Below are positions 36,935 through 45,506 of a stretch of 64,000 nt of DNA, piece after piece. The position numbers were made by a program, and so were the translations under genes. The stretch lies in contig NZ_JAKSYE010000085.1 in the NCBI RefSeq assembly GCF_022829685.1, positions 248,001 to 312,000 on the forward strand, written 5' to 3'. How positions within the stretch are numbered: position 1 is the stretch's first letter; every line of letters begins with the position of its first letter. The notes under the pieces were generated by a model that saw only the letters and a program-made list of their open reading frames with translations, had not been told where the DNA came from and did no database searches. Source of the stretch: Methylobacterium sp. E-045. Lineage in GTDB: Bacteria; Pseudomonadota; Alphaproteobacteria; Rhizobiales; Beijerinckiaceae.

Positions 36935-37609
36935 TCACGTCCCCGCGCCGAAATTCTCGGCGATGACCGGCGTCTTCGAGCGGATGTGGTCGCGCATGAG
37001 CGTGGCCAGCGCCTCGCCGTCGCGGGCGTGGAGCAACTCGATCATCCGCTCGTGTTCCGAAACGGCTCGGCTCCACTGCTCGGTGGTCTGGTGGACAGCA
37101 TAGCGCGAACGCTGGATGCGGCCGGACAGGCTCGCATAGACGGTGCCCAGCACCGAGTTGCGGCTCGCCGCCATGATCGCCTCGTGGATCGCGCGGTTGA
37201 GCCGGAAATACGTGGCTTCCTCGCCATCCTTCCAGGCCTTCACCATGGCGAGGTGGTCACGCTCGATTGCGGCGATCTCCTCGTCGCTGATCGTGCGACA
37301 CGCGAGATTGGCGGCCGTCGCCTCGAGTCCGGCGATGACCTCGATCATCTCCTCGATCTCGGCCTGCGACAGGCTGGCCACCCGTGCGCCCCGGTTCGGC
37401 AGCAATTCCAGCAGCCCCTCCGTGGCGAGGATCTTGATCGCCTCGCGCAGGGGCGTGCGCGAGATGCCGAACCGCTCGGTGAGCTCGCTCTCGTTGACCC
37501 GCGCACGCGGTTCGAGCTCTCCCGACTGAATCAGATCCCGCATCCGGTCCACGACTTCGTCATGGAGGTAGCGACGATTGATCCCGATCGCCGAGTCGAG
37601 CTTTTCCAT
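36935..37609 (-). CDS. GntR family regulator, FCD subfamily
   Basis: A 224-aa repressor-type protein, distinct from the one at 35830. The winged helix is ESELTERFGISRTPLREAIKILATEGLLELLPNRGARV. The FCD domain shows NRAIHEAIMAAS, VSEHERMIELL and MRDHIRS with the usual His ligands. ATG 37609 is used; an inverted repeat GAGGGT-CGAT-ACCCTC lies 23 bases upstream. Its target is unknown; the nearest genes are zwf (same strand, downstream side of its promoter) and the receptor remnant. Confidence 0.9.
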   Translation of the reverse strand: MEKLDSAIGINRRYLHDEVVDRMRDLIQSGELEPRARVNESELTERFGISRTPLREAIKILATEGLLELLPNRGARVASLSQAEIEEMIEVIAGLEATAANLACRTISDEEIAAIERDHLAMVKAWKDGEEATYFRLNRAIHEAIMAASRNSVLGTVYASLSGRIQRSRYAVHQTTEQWSRAVSEHERMIELLHARDGEALATLMRDHIRSKTPVIAENFGAGT

Positions 37610-37631
37610 GGGGGCGTAGGTCTTGATGTTA

Positions 37632-37647
37632 GAGGGTCGATACCCTC
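37632..37647. promoter_or_regulatory. Inverted repeat upstream of the second GntR gene
   Basis: GAGGGT (37632-37637) and ACCCTC (37642-37647) form a 6-bp inverted repeat with 4-base spacer, just before the regulator's ATG at 37609. It is a candidate autoregulatory operator. Confidence 0.35.
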
Positions 37648-37753
37648 AAGACGTGTAGGCGTCGAGCATCGGCGTGTCGAGGGAGCACCCTATTAGTTGT
37701 TTTGATAAGCGTCGTACAAATAACTTCACCCCCGCGATCGCGCCCTCCGCGGA

Positions 37754-39232
37754 TCAGTGCATTTCCTCGTGCCAGGTCCGTCCATCCCGCTCGATCAGGG
37801 CGATGGCGGCGGTAGGGCCCCAGCTTCCGGCCGGATAGGAGCGTGGCGGCTCGGGCCGGTCCGCCCAGGCCTTGAGCAGCGAATCAGCCCAGGCCCAGGC
37901 CACCTCCACCTCGTCGCGGCGCATGAAGAGGGTCGCGTTGCCGCGCACCACATCCATCAGCAGACGCTCGTAGGCATCGGGATAGCGCTGCTTGAACGTT
38001 TCCTCGAAGGAGATGTCGAGGTTGGTCGGTCGAAGGCGCATGCCGCCCGGTCCGGGGTCCTTGGTCATCACTTCGAGCTTGATCCCCTCCTCCGGCTGGA
38101 GCCGGATGACGAGGCGGTTGGGCTCGCGCCCGAAGGATTCGGCCGGGAAGATCGAGAAGGGAGAGGCGCGGAACTGCACCACGATCTCCGAGAGCTTCTG
38201 GGGCAGGCGCTTACCGGTGCGGATGTAGAACGGCACCCCAGCCCAGCGCCACGACTGCACCTCGAGCTTGAGAGCGACGAAGGTCTCGGTGCGGCTCGCC
38301 GTCTCACCGCCGAGATCGGCGCGGTAGCCCTCCACCGGTTTGCCGTCCACGGCGCCGGCGGCGTACTGGCCGCGCACGGTGACGGCCTGGACGTCGTTCG
38401 GCGTGATCGGCTTCAGGGCGCGCAGCACTTTCAGCTTCTCGTCGCGCACGGAATTGGCGTCGAGGGTGAGCGGGCTCTCCATCGCCATCAGGCAGAGGAG
38501 CTGCAGCAGGTGGTTCTGCACCATGTCGCGGAGCGCGCCGGACGTGTCGTAATAGCCGGCCCGGCCCTCGACGCCCACCGTCTCGCCCACCGTGATCTGG
38601 ACGTGGTCGATCACGTCCGCCGTCCACAGGCGCTCGAAGATGGTGTTGGCAAAGCGCAGGGCGAGCAGATTCTGCACCGTCTCCTTGCCGAGATAATGGT
38701 CGATGCGGAAGATCTGCTCCTCGGGGAAGACCTCGCCGACGGCGTCGTTGATGGCGCGGGCCGATTTCAGATCCTTGCCGATGGGCTTTTCCAGCACCAC
38801 CCGCGACTTTTCGCCGATGAGACCATGGGCGGACAGGTTGCGGCAGATCGAGCCGTAGAGATCCGGCGAGGTGGCGAGATAATAGGGCCGAACCTGATCC
38901 GGTCGCTCGGCGAGTTTGGCGGCGAGATCCTCCCAGCCGTCGTCGCCCGCCCCGTCCACCGCCACGTAGTCGAGATGGTCGAGGAAGGCGGCGAGCTTGT
39001 CCTCGTCGAGATCGCGGGCCGGGACGAAGCGCTTGAGGGCGTCGCGCGCCCGCTCCCGGAACGCCTCTACGCTCATCTCGGAGCGGGACGCGCCGATGAT
39101 GCGGCTGGTGCCGGGGATCTGTCCGTCCTTGTACCGGTAATACAGAGCCGGCAGCAGCTTGCGCGTGGTCAGGTCGCCGGTGGCGCCGAACACGACGCAA
39201 TCGAAGGAAGCGACGGGGATGATGGTGGCCAA
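37754..39232 (-). CDS. zwf: Glucose-6-phosphate 1-dehydrogenase
   Basis: It oxidises glucose 6-phosphate to 6-phosphogluconolactone with NADP+ (entry to the pentose phosphate and Entner-Doudoroff routes). The markers are VVFGATGDLTTRKLLPALY (coenzyme site), VLEKPIGKDL, and the substrate-binding RIDHYLGKETVQN with catalytic His. TTG 39232 has GGGAG 6 bases upstream and gives 492 aa, the usual family length. A TTG at 39328 would add 32 poorly structured residues without a ribosome site. No pgl or edd lies beside it. Confidence 0.94.
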   Translation of the reverse strand: MATIIPVASFDCVVFGATGDLTTRKLLPALYYRYKDGQIPGTSRIIGASRSEMSVEAFRERARDALKRFVPARDLDEDKLAAFLDHLDYVAVDGAGDDGWEDLAAKLAERPDQVRPYYLATSPDLYGSICRNLSAHGLIGEKSRVVLEKPIGKDLKSARAINDAVGEVFPEEQIFRIDHYLGKETVQNLLALRFANTIFERLWTADVIDHVQITVGETVGVEGRAGYYDTSGALRDMVQNHLLQLLCLMAMESPLTLDANSVRDEKLKVLRALKPITPNDVQAVTVRGQYAAGAVDGKPVEGYRADLGGETASRTETFVALKLEVQSWRWAGVPFYIRTGKRLPQKLSEIVVQFRASPFSIFPAESFGREPNRLVIRLQPEEGIKLEVMTKDPGPGGMRLRPTNLDISFEETFKQRYPDAYERLLMDVVRGNATLFMRRDEVEVAWAWADSLLKAWADRPEPPRSYPAGSWGPTAAIALIERDGRTWHEEMH

Positions 39233-39390
39233 AGGGCGGCTCCCGGAGTCTTGAGGGTCGACGGCGTCGGCACCCGAGCCGACCGATTCATCACCGTCGG
39301 GATTATACCCCTGCAGGAACCTCGCCAAGGCGGGTCGGCCACGCCGCGCCGCTCGTGCGCCTGCCCCCTTGAGCGCTTATCCGGGGATCC

Positions 39391-39439
39391 CCAAGGACCT
39401 CGGTCCCTTGGGTAGGGCGTTCAGGGGCAAGGCCCCTGA
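39391..39439. repeat. Paired hairpins between zwf and the SDR gene
   Basis: Two palindromes lie side by side: CCAAGGACC...GGTCCCTTGG (39391-39411, one bulged base) and TCAGGGGC-AAG-GCCCCTGA (39421-39439, perfect 8 bp). This looks like a small palindromic repeat element and may end transcription from the SDR side. The rest of 39233-39390 shows no gene. Confidence 0.6.
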
Positions 39440-39564
39440 AGGTCGCGCGGCGCGCATGCGTGGCTCCGCCCCTCGGCCTGGCGGACGAGCTTCGCCTCGA
39501 CATCGAGCGCGGCAAGCTGCCATCGAAGTGCATTCGAGGTGGTCGCCGTCAGGATCTCACGCAT
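39421..39564 (-). CDS. Possible small protein, 47 aa
   Basis: A short frame starting at ATG 39564 with AGGGG 6 bases upstream, 29 bases after the SDR stop. The first 33 residues (including LRWQLAALDVEAKLVRQ) look like a real amphipathic helix. The last 14 residues are encoded by the palindromic element at 39421-39439, where the stop lies. I do not recognise it; an upstream ATG at 39570 is in frame. Confidence 0.4.
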   Translation of the reverse strand: MREILTATTSNALRWQLAALDVEAKLVRQAEGRSHACAPRDLQGPCP

Positions 39565-39593
39565 GGCCATCCCCTGGTGAGACAGCCCTCGTG

Positions 39594-40445
39594 TCAGCGC
39601 CCCGCAGCGAACGCCCGGAATGCCACCGCGTAATCCGGGTGCCAGCGCGACAGGGCGGGACGGTTCTCGATGATGTCGCCGGCCGCCCAGGCGATGCGGC
39701 GCTCGTCCTGCGCCCGCGTGGTCTCGTTGTCCGGGCAGAGGATGTAGAAGTCGCCGGCCTCCAGCCGCTCCAGCATGAAGGCGACGGTCTCCTCCGGCGT
39801 CCAGGCGCCCGCGGGCTTCTCTTCCACACCGCGCGCTTTGGTGAGGCCCGTATAGACGAAGCCTGGAATGAGGAGGTGAGCGGTGACGCACGCGCCGTCC
39901 CGGTTGCGCAGGTCGTGGGCCAGGGCCTCCGTCACAGCCTTCACCCCCGCCTTCGAGACATTGTAGGGCGTGTTGCCCGGCGGCGTGGTGATGCCCTGCT
40001 TCGAGCCCGTGACCACGATGGCGCCGGGACGGGCGGCGTCGATCATCGCGGGCGCGAAGGCGTGGATGCCGTTCACGACGCCCCACAGGTTGGTGTCGAG
40101 GATGCGCCGCCAAGTTGCCTCGTCGGAGAACAGGCGTCCGCCGGACTCGATCCCGGCATTGAGCATCAGGACCGATGGCGCCCCCTCGGCGCAGACGGCG
40201 TCGCGCAGGGCTTCCATCGCCGCGCGGTCGCCGACATCCGTGGGGAGGGCCCGAACTGGCGCGTCGCCTCGGGCCGCCGCCGCCACAGTGGCGCCGGCGG
40301 CGTCGAGGGCGTCGCCGGGCAGGTCGGCGAGCCAGACGGCCATGCCCTCGGCGGCAAAGCGCGTGGCGGCGGCGAGGCCGATGCCGCTCGCGGCTCCCGT
40401 CACGACGGCCGTGCCGCCTTTCCGGATCGCGGGATGATGAATCAT
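39594..40445 (-). CDS. Short-chain dehydrogenase/reductase
   Basis: A 283-aa SDR oxidoreductase. The cofactor site is TGAASGIG (residues 16-23), NAG occurs in LMLNAGIE, and the catalytic region is VVTGSKQG followed by YNVSKAG (Tyr-x3-Lys). Asp in WLADLP after beta-2 favours NAD(H). The family catalytic Ser is present in the TGSKQG segment. The C-terminal extension (AWTPEETVAFMLERLEAGDFYILCPDNET) is typical of a group of uncharacterised SDRs. AGAGG precedes ATG 40445. Substrate unknown. Confidence 0.9.
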   Translation of the reverse strand: MIHHPAIRKGGTAVVTGAASGIGLAAATRFAAEGMAVWLADLPGDALDAAGATVAAAARGDAPVRALPTDVGDRAAMEALRDAVCAEGAPSVLMLNAGIESGGRLFSDEATWRRILDTNLWGVVNGIHAFAPAMIDAARPGAIVVTGSKQGITTPPGNTPYNVSKAGVKAVTEALAHDLRNRDGACVTAHLLIPGFVYTGLTKARGVEEKPAGAWTPEETVAFMLERLEAGDFYILCPDNETTRAQDERRIAWAAGDIIENRPALSRWHPDYAVAFRAFAAGR

Positions 40446-40589
40446 GGCAGGGCCTCTTCGACGGTTCGGGTTGGCCGGGAGGTAGGGCAGGGTGTCCCGT
40501 TTTGTCAGGGCCGCCCGGCATGGAGGGGGAGGAACTTGGTAACCATCCCACCCGCATGATCCGGTCCTGTCTGCTCACGAGGGCTGTCC

Positions 40590-42128
40590 GTGTCGTCGCG
40601 TTGCGTCGTGTTCCCGTCGATCCTGAGTGCCGGCCTGTCGCCGCTGGCGCTGATGCTGTGCCTGACCGGCGCTGGGGCCGAACCGGCTCCTTCTTCACCG
40701 GAGGCCGTGCCGGCTGCCGCCAAGCCCGCTCCCAGGGCCGAGGCCGGCCCGAGACCCGACACCGCCCCGAAGCCCGAACCGGCGGCGGGGAACGCCGCGC
40801 CGCAATCGGCCCCGCAATCCGCTCCTCTTGCACAAGGCGCGGAGCCGGCACCGGCGGCGCCGAGAAAATCCCGCGAACTGCCCCCCCTCGTCGTGGCGCG
40901 GGTCTCGGACGACCCGGTCCCGACGCTTGCCCCCTCGACCTTCCTCGACACGTTCCGCATGGCCGAGCGCTACCAGGCCATCGTCGATGCCGGCGGCTGG
41001 GGCACCCTGCCCGCCGACCTGACCATCAAGCCGGGCGCCCGCGACCCGAACATTCCGGCCCTGCGCCAGCACCTCGTCCTCACGGGCGATCTGCCGGCGG
41101 GCGTGCCGAGTTCCGACGTGCTCGACCCCATCCTCGCCTCGGCGGTCAAGGCGTTTCAGGCTCGCCACGGCCTGCCCGAGACCGGCCTCGTCGGCCGCCA
41201 GACGGTAACCGCCCTCAACGTGCCGGCCGCCACGCGCCAGCGCCAGCTCTCGGCGTCCGCCGCACGGCAGATCGGCTCGAACTTTCCCTATGGCGACCGT
41301 TACGTGGTGGTGAACATTCCCTCCGCCGCGGTCGAGGCGGTCGAGCGGGGCGTCGTGGTGCGCCGCTACGTGGCCGTGGTCGGCAAACCCGACAAGGCGA
41401 CGCCGCGAATCGAGGCGCGCATCACCGACGTGAACCTCAACCCGACCTGGACGCTGCCGGTCTCCATCATCAAGAAGGAGATCATCCCCAAGATGCGGAA
41501 AGACCCGGGCTACCTCGCCCGCGAGCGCATCCGCATCCTCGGTCCCGGCGGCACGGAAGTCGATCCGACCACGATCGACTGGGCTGGCGAGAAGGCCGCG
41601 ACCTACACGCTGCGCCAGGATTCCGGCCTCGACAATTCGCTGGGGCAGGTCCGCATCGACATGCCGAACAAACAGGCCGTGTACATGCACGACACGCCGT
41701 CGAAATCGCTGTTCGCCCGCGAGGTCAGGTTCCACTCGCATGGCTGCGTGCGGGTGGCCCAGGTAAAGGAACTGGCGGGCTGGCTGCTCGAGGGCACACC
41801 CGGCCCCAATGGCCCCGGCTCGACCTGGGGGCCGATGGAGATCGAGGCCAACATCGCCACCAACGAGCGGCTCGACATCAAGCTCCCCAAGCAGATCCCG
41901 GTGACCTTCGTCTATCTCACCGGCTACGCGACGCCCGACGGCCGCGCCCATTTCCGCGACGACATCTACGGCATCGATTCCCCGGCCGTGCCGATGCGGG
42001 ACGCGGTCATGACGGGCTCCATCACACCGAAGAAGGCGGCGCCGGCCGCTCCGGCGAAGGCTCCGGGCAACGCCCCGGTGCCACCCGGCCTGATCCCGCA
42101 GAAGGCGGCGCGACCGGCCGCGAACTGA
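40590..42128 (+). CDS. L,D-transpeptidase with peptidoglycan-binding domain
   Basis: A 512-aa exported enzyme that forms 3-3 cross-links or anchors proteins to peptidoglycan. It has a signal peptide (about residues 1-30), a Pro/Ala-rich linker, a PG_binding_1-like helical region (LASAVKAFQARHGLPETG, about 186-205) and the YkuD catalytic domain with HSHGCVR; the active Cys is residue 386 and His384 precedes it. The start is GTG 40590 with GAGGG 8 bases upstream. A second L,D-transpeptidase-like gene lies at 51012. Confidence 0.93.
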   Translation: MSSRCVVFPSILSAGLSPLALMLCLTGAGAEPAPSSPEAVPAAAKPAPRAEAGPRPDTAPKPEPAAGNAAPQSAPQSAPLAQGAEPAPAAPRKSRELPPLVVARVSDDPVPTLAPSTFLDTFRMAERYQAIVDAGGWGTLPADLTIKPGARDPNIPALRQHLVLTGDLPAGVPSSDVLDPILASAVKAFQARHGLPETGLVGRQTVTALNVPAATRQRQLSASAARQIGSNFPYGDRYVVVNIPSAAVEAVERGVVVRRYVAVVGKPDKATPRIEARITDVNLNPTWTLPVSIIKKEIIPKMRKDPGYLARERIRILGPGGTEVDPTTIDWAGEKAATYTLRQDSGLDNSLGQVRIDMPNKQAVYMHDTPSKSLFAREVRFHSHGCVRVAQVKELAGWLLEGTPGPNGPGSTWGPMEIEANIATNERLDIKLPKQIPVTFVYLTGYATPDGRAHFRDDIYGIDSPAVPMRDAVMTGSITPKKAAPAAPAKAPGNAPVPPGLIPQKAARPAAN

Positions 42129-42133
42129 CCGGA

Positions 42134-42508
42134 TCAGCCGCGCTGCAGCAACTCGATGCGGACCCCGTCCGGTCCGTCGAGGAAGGCGGTGCGAAGCCCG
42201 GGACGGACGTCGGTGATGTCGATGACGAAGGCCACACCGCGCCGCTTCAGATCGGCCACCGTGCTCTCGATGTCGTCGACGGCGAGGCCGATATGCTCGA
42301 TGCCCCGGTTCGGCGGCCTGGCGGCGGGACCGGCATCGGGCGCGTGCTCGATGAAGAGGGTGAGCCCCGACAGATCGAGGACGACGCGCGTCACGGATGG
42401 CGCACCCTCGCGGGCGATCTCACGGGCGCCGAACGTCTCCACGTAGAAACCGGCGGCCGCCACGGCGTCCCGGCTGCGAAGATGGAGGTGCTCGAAGCGG
42501 AAAGTCAT
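42134..42508 (-). CDS. VOC superfamily protein (glyoxalase fold)
   Basis: A 124-aa protein with two beta-alpha-beta-beta-beta modules. Potential metal ligands are His in FEHLHLR (start), Glu in LFIEH, His in IEHIGLAV and Glu in VRIELLQ, the normal pattern for glyoxalase I, epimerases and dioxygenases. Substrate cannot be told. It converges with the L,D-transpeptidase gene. Confidence 0.88.
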   Translation of the reverse strand: MTFRFEHLHLRSRDAVAAAGFYVETFGAREIAREGAPSVTRVVLDLSGLTLFIEHAPDAGPAARPPNRGIEHIGLAVDDIESTVADLKRRGVAFVIDITDVRPGLRTAFLDGPDGVRIELLQRG

Positions 42509-42734
42509 ACGGTCCTCGCCCTGTGCCGAGCCCCTTTGCCGGCATCGAGTCCATGCCGTGTTCGAGACCTTGGCCCCGGTCCGGGCGCATGCCCCATCGG
42601 GATCAAGGACATCTCACGGGAGCCGACGTCAACGGATGGCAGGGGCAAATCGCGATACAGCGCCCCGCCCGTGTTCGGGCGAGGCAGTCGGCGGCAGTTG
42701 GTCCTGAGAGGGAGGCCCCCTCCTGGATCAGGCC

Positions 42735-43097
42735 TTACGAATCGAGGCCGGCATCCTCGTCGATATCCACGAGGAACACGATGTCGGCGTCGTCCTCGCC
42801 GTCTTCATCCTCGTCCTCGTCGGGCTCTTCGGCGCTCTTGGCGTGGCGCATGTCGGGCTCGAACGGAGCGTCCTCCTCTGAATCGTCCTCGGCTAGGGCA
42901 TCCTCGAAGATCTCGATCTCGTCCTCGGTGGCGGGGCGGATCTTGAGCTCGGAGGTGCCGTTCCACAGCACCTTGCCGTCGCTCTTCATCGCCTGGATGT
43001 CTTCCTTGAAGCCGTCGCAGGTGAACAGGTCGCGAGCCGTCTCTTCGGTCCCGTTGATGACCGCGATGGCCACGCCATCGATATCGAGTGTGAACAT
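42735..43097 (-). CDS. Acidic hypothetical protein, 120 aa
   Basis: A soluble protein whose first 65 residues look folded (MFTLDIDGVAIAVINGTEETARDLF) and whose second half is extremely acidic (EEPDEDEDEDGEDDADIVF). No family is recognised. Such acidic tails are often disordered and may bind cations or basic partners. It stands alone. Confidence 0.7.
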   Translation of the reverse strand: MFTLDIDGVAIAVINGTEETARDLFTCDGFKEDIQAMKSDGKVLWNGTSELKIRPATEDEIEIFEDALAEDDSEEDAPFEPDMRHAKSAEEPDEDEDEDGEDDADIVFLVDIDEDAGLDS

Positions 43098-43244
43098 CGC
43101 ACAATCCTCATTCTGGGCGCGCCGGGAGGCGGCCGCGTCGGCGTGGGAATCGTCAGCCCGACAGCCGCCCGTGTAGGGGCGAACGGGGCCGAGGCCAAGA
43201 CCTCAGGCCGCGTCCGCAAGCCAAGTCTTCTTGCGGTGCCGCGC

Positions 43245-44297
43245 TCAGGCGCCGCCCGCCGCCCGGCCGATGGCGCGCTTGACCACACCCTGGACCTCCG
43301 GATTGGACAGGAACAGGTCGTGATTGATCAGGCCGCCGCCGTAATCCGAGGCGTCGGCGACGCGGACCCCGAGGGCCTCCAGACGCTCGCGGTCGGCGGC
43401 GCCCGCACGCACGACACCGCCGGCGATGGCGCCGGAAAGTTCGAGCGCCCGATCCTTGGTGGAAGAGATCACGGTGATCTTCGACACGTCCGGCCCCATC
43501 CGCTCCACCGCCCCGGTGAACAGGTCGATGTCGATGTCGGGGGCAGCGAGCACGATGGCGCCGATGCGTGCCATCGCCGCCTCGCCGGCCTCGGCGCGCA
43601 GCATGCGGATGGTCTCCAGGGTCAGGAGCGTCCCCATGGAATGGGCGACGATGTTGATGCGTCCGCCGGAGGGCGAACTCGCCAGCGCCTTGAGGAGATC
43701 CTCGAACGCGTCGCGCGACCACAGGGCGCTCTCGCGGTCGTACCCGTAATCGAAGGTGGCGGCGGCGGACGGCCAGGTGAACAGGGCCGAGGCGCCGCGG
43801 AAGCGGATGCCGTCGGAGAGCATCGCCGCGCTGACCGCTGCGGAAGCGAAGCTCTCGCGGTAGCCGTGGACATAGATCAGCACGTCGCGCCCGAAGGCGG
43901 CCTGGGTGAAGGCCGCGGCCGCGCCGGGTCCGGTCTCGACCTGCGGCACCGCCGTCACCGCCCAGTCCCCGCCGACCGCGGAGGAGACCTTGCCGATGAG
44001 CGAGCGGTCGGGGGCCGAGAGGCGCACTTCGGCGAAGCTCAGGCCGCGACCGCGCTCGGAGCTGAAATACGGGCTCTTGGGCGGGTTGCCCACGGGCTTG
44101 CGCGTGGTCGCCACCAGCAGGATCGGGCTGACGTCGAGGTTCGATTGGCGCTCGGGACCGGTGCCCCCGGTGACGAGCCCGTCGGTGACACAGCCGGCGA
44201 GGCCCGGCGTCAGGCCCGCGACGCCCAGGAGGGCGGCGCCGCGGATCAGCGAGCGGCGGGTCTGCGATGGCGCTCCCGGTATGCGGTTTCGAATCAT
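43245..44297 (-). CDS. DUF900-type alpha/beta hydrolase, Tat-type lipoprotein
   Basis: A 350-aa exported esterase-like protein (COG4782/DUF900). The N terminus has TRRSLIRG followed by a hydrophobic stretch and lipobox LAGC, so it may be a Tat-exported lipoprotein. The hydrolase core shows LIYVHGYRESF (oxyanion region), nucleophile Ser in VAHSMGTLL, Asp in AAPDIDID and a late His (INHDLFL). ATG 44297 is used. It is divergent from meaB. Confidence 0.85.
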   Translation of the reverse strand: MIRNRIPGAPSQTRRSLIRGAALLGVAGLTPGLAGCVTDGLVTGGTGPERQSNLDVSPILLVATTRKPVGNPPKSPYFSSERGRGLSFAEVRLSAPDRSLIGKVSSAVGGDWAVTAVPQVETGPGAAAAFTQAAFGRDVLIYVHGYRESFASAAVSAAMLSDGIRFRGASALFTWPSAAATFDYGYDRESALWSRDAFEDLLKALASSPSGGRINIVAHSMGTLLTLETIRMLRAEAGEAAMARIGAIVLAAPDIDIDLFTGAVERMGPDVSKITVISSTKDRALELSGAIAGGVVRAGAADRERLEALGVRVADASDYGGGLINHDLFLSNPEVQGVVKRAIGRAAGGA

Positions 44298-44513
44298 GGC
44301 GTGTCGACGGCCCCGTGATGGCCCGGCGCTCGGTCCCGGCTCTCTCGTCCTACCCTGTCGGCGACGATCGTGACCATGGCAGGGCGCGAGCGTGGCGGGA
44401 GGCGATGTGAATTGCGGGCAGAGCCCGGTCCGTGGCCCGGCGGGTACAGCGACCCCGGTGCAACGACACGCGCCCCCTCGACGAAACCGGGCCGGCCCGG
44501 CATGAAGGGGCTC

Positions 44514-45506
44514 ATGGCTCTTCCTCCTTCCCTCGATCTCGATTCCCTGCGCGAGCGGCTGCTCGCGGGCGACCGTGCGGCTCTGGCGCGGGCGATCACC
44601 CTCGCCGAATCGAAACGGGCCGATCACCGGGCGGCGGCGCGCGACCTCATCGACGCGGTGCTGCCGCAGACCGGCACCGCGATCCGAGTCGGCATCACCG
44701 GCGTGCCGGGGGTGGGCAAGTCCACCACCATCGACAATCTCGGCGCCAACCTCACCGCCGCCGGGCACAAGGTGGCCGTGCTGGCGGTGGACCCCTCCTC
44801 CAGCCGCACCGGCGGCTCGATCCTCGGCGACAAGACCCGGATGGCGCAGCTGGCGCTCGATCCCAACGCCTTCATCCGCCCCTCCCCCTCCTCGGGAACG
44901 CTTGGGGGCGTGGCCGCCAAGACCCGCGAGACCATGCTCCTCTGCGAGGCCGCGGGATTCGACGTCATCCTGGTGGAGACGGTGGGCGTCGGCCAGTCGG
45001 AGACGGCGGTGGCCGACCTCACCGATTTCTTCCTTGTGCTGATGCTGCCCGGAGCCGGCGACGAGTTGCAGGGCATCAAGAAGGGCATCCTCGAACTCGC
45101 CGACATGATCGCGGTCAACAAGGCCGACGACGGCGAGGGCGAACGCCGGGCCAATGCGGCGGCCGGTGAATACCGGGCCGCGCTCCATATCCTCAGCGCT
45201 CCGAGTTCGAGCTGGACGCCCCCCGTCGTCACGATCTCCGGGCTGAACAACAAGCGCCTCGACGCGCTGTGGGAGAAGGTGGTCGACCACCGCAACAAGC
45301 TCACGGCCACCGGCGAGATCGCCAAGAAACGCCGGGCGCAGGACGTGAAGTGGATGTGGGCCCTCGTCCACGAGCGCCTGCACCAGCGCCTCGTCGGCTC
45401 GCCCGAGGTGCGCAAGCAGACGGCCGAGGCGGAGGCCGGCGTGGCGCGGGGCGAATCCTCTCCCGCCGCCGGGGCGGAGGCCATCGCGACGCTGATCGGG
45501 CTGTGA
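44514..45506 (+). CDS. meaB: Methylmalonyl-CoA mutase GTPase chaperone MeaB
   Basis: MeaB is the G-protein chaperone that gates cobalamin loading and protects methylmalonyl-CoA mutase, needed in the ethylmalonyl-CoA pathway of methylotrophs. The 330-aa protein has the P-loop GVPGVGKST, VDPSSSRTGGSILGDKTRM (switch region), VETVGVGQSE and the NKADDG specificity loop. It starts at ATG 44514, with AAGGGG just upstream, which matches the known start of M. extorquens MeaB from memory. Its TGA overlaps the pcp GTG. The mutase subunits are not in the window. Confidence 0.96.
   Translation: MALPPSLDLDSLRERLLAGDRAALARAITLAESKRADHRAAARDLIDAVLPQTGTAIRVGITGVPGVGKSTTIDNLGANLTAAGHKVAVLAVDPSSSRTGGSILGDKTRMAQLALDPNAFIRPSPSSGTLGGVAAKTRETMLLCEAAGFDVILVETVGVGQSETAVADLTDFFLVLMLPGAGDELQGIKKGILELADMIAVNKADDGEGERRANAAAGEYRAALHILSAPSSSWTPPVVTISGLNNKRLDALWEKVVDHRNKLTATGEIAKKRRAQDVKWMWALVHERLHQRLVGSPEVRKQTAEAEAGVARGESSPAAGAEAIATLIGL

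Noticed and set aside
42134..42508. VOC protein as methylmalonyl-CoA epimerase because meaB is nearby
   Set aside because: It is 2 kb from meaB on the other strand, and its sequence does not read like the known methylmalonyl/ethylmalonyl-CoA epimerase of methylotrophs; only the VOC fold can be supported.
40175..42946. A 923-aa plus-strand frame across the SDR and L,D-transpeptidase genes
   Set aside because: It overlaps two certain genes in a wrong frame and is mostly Arg/Pro/Gly.
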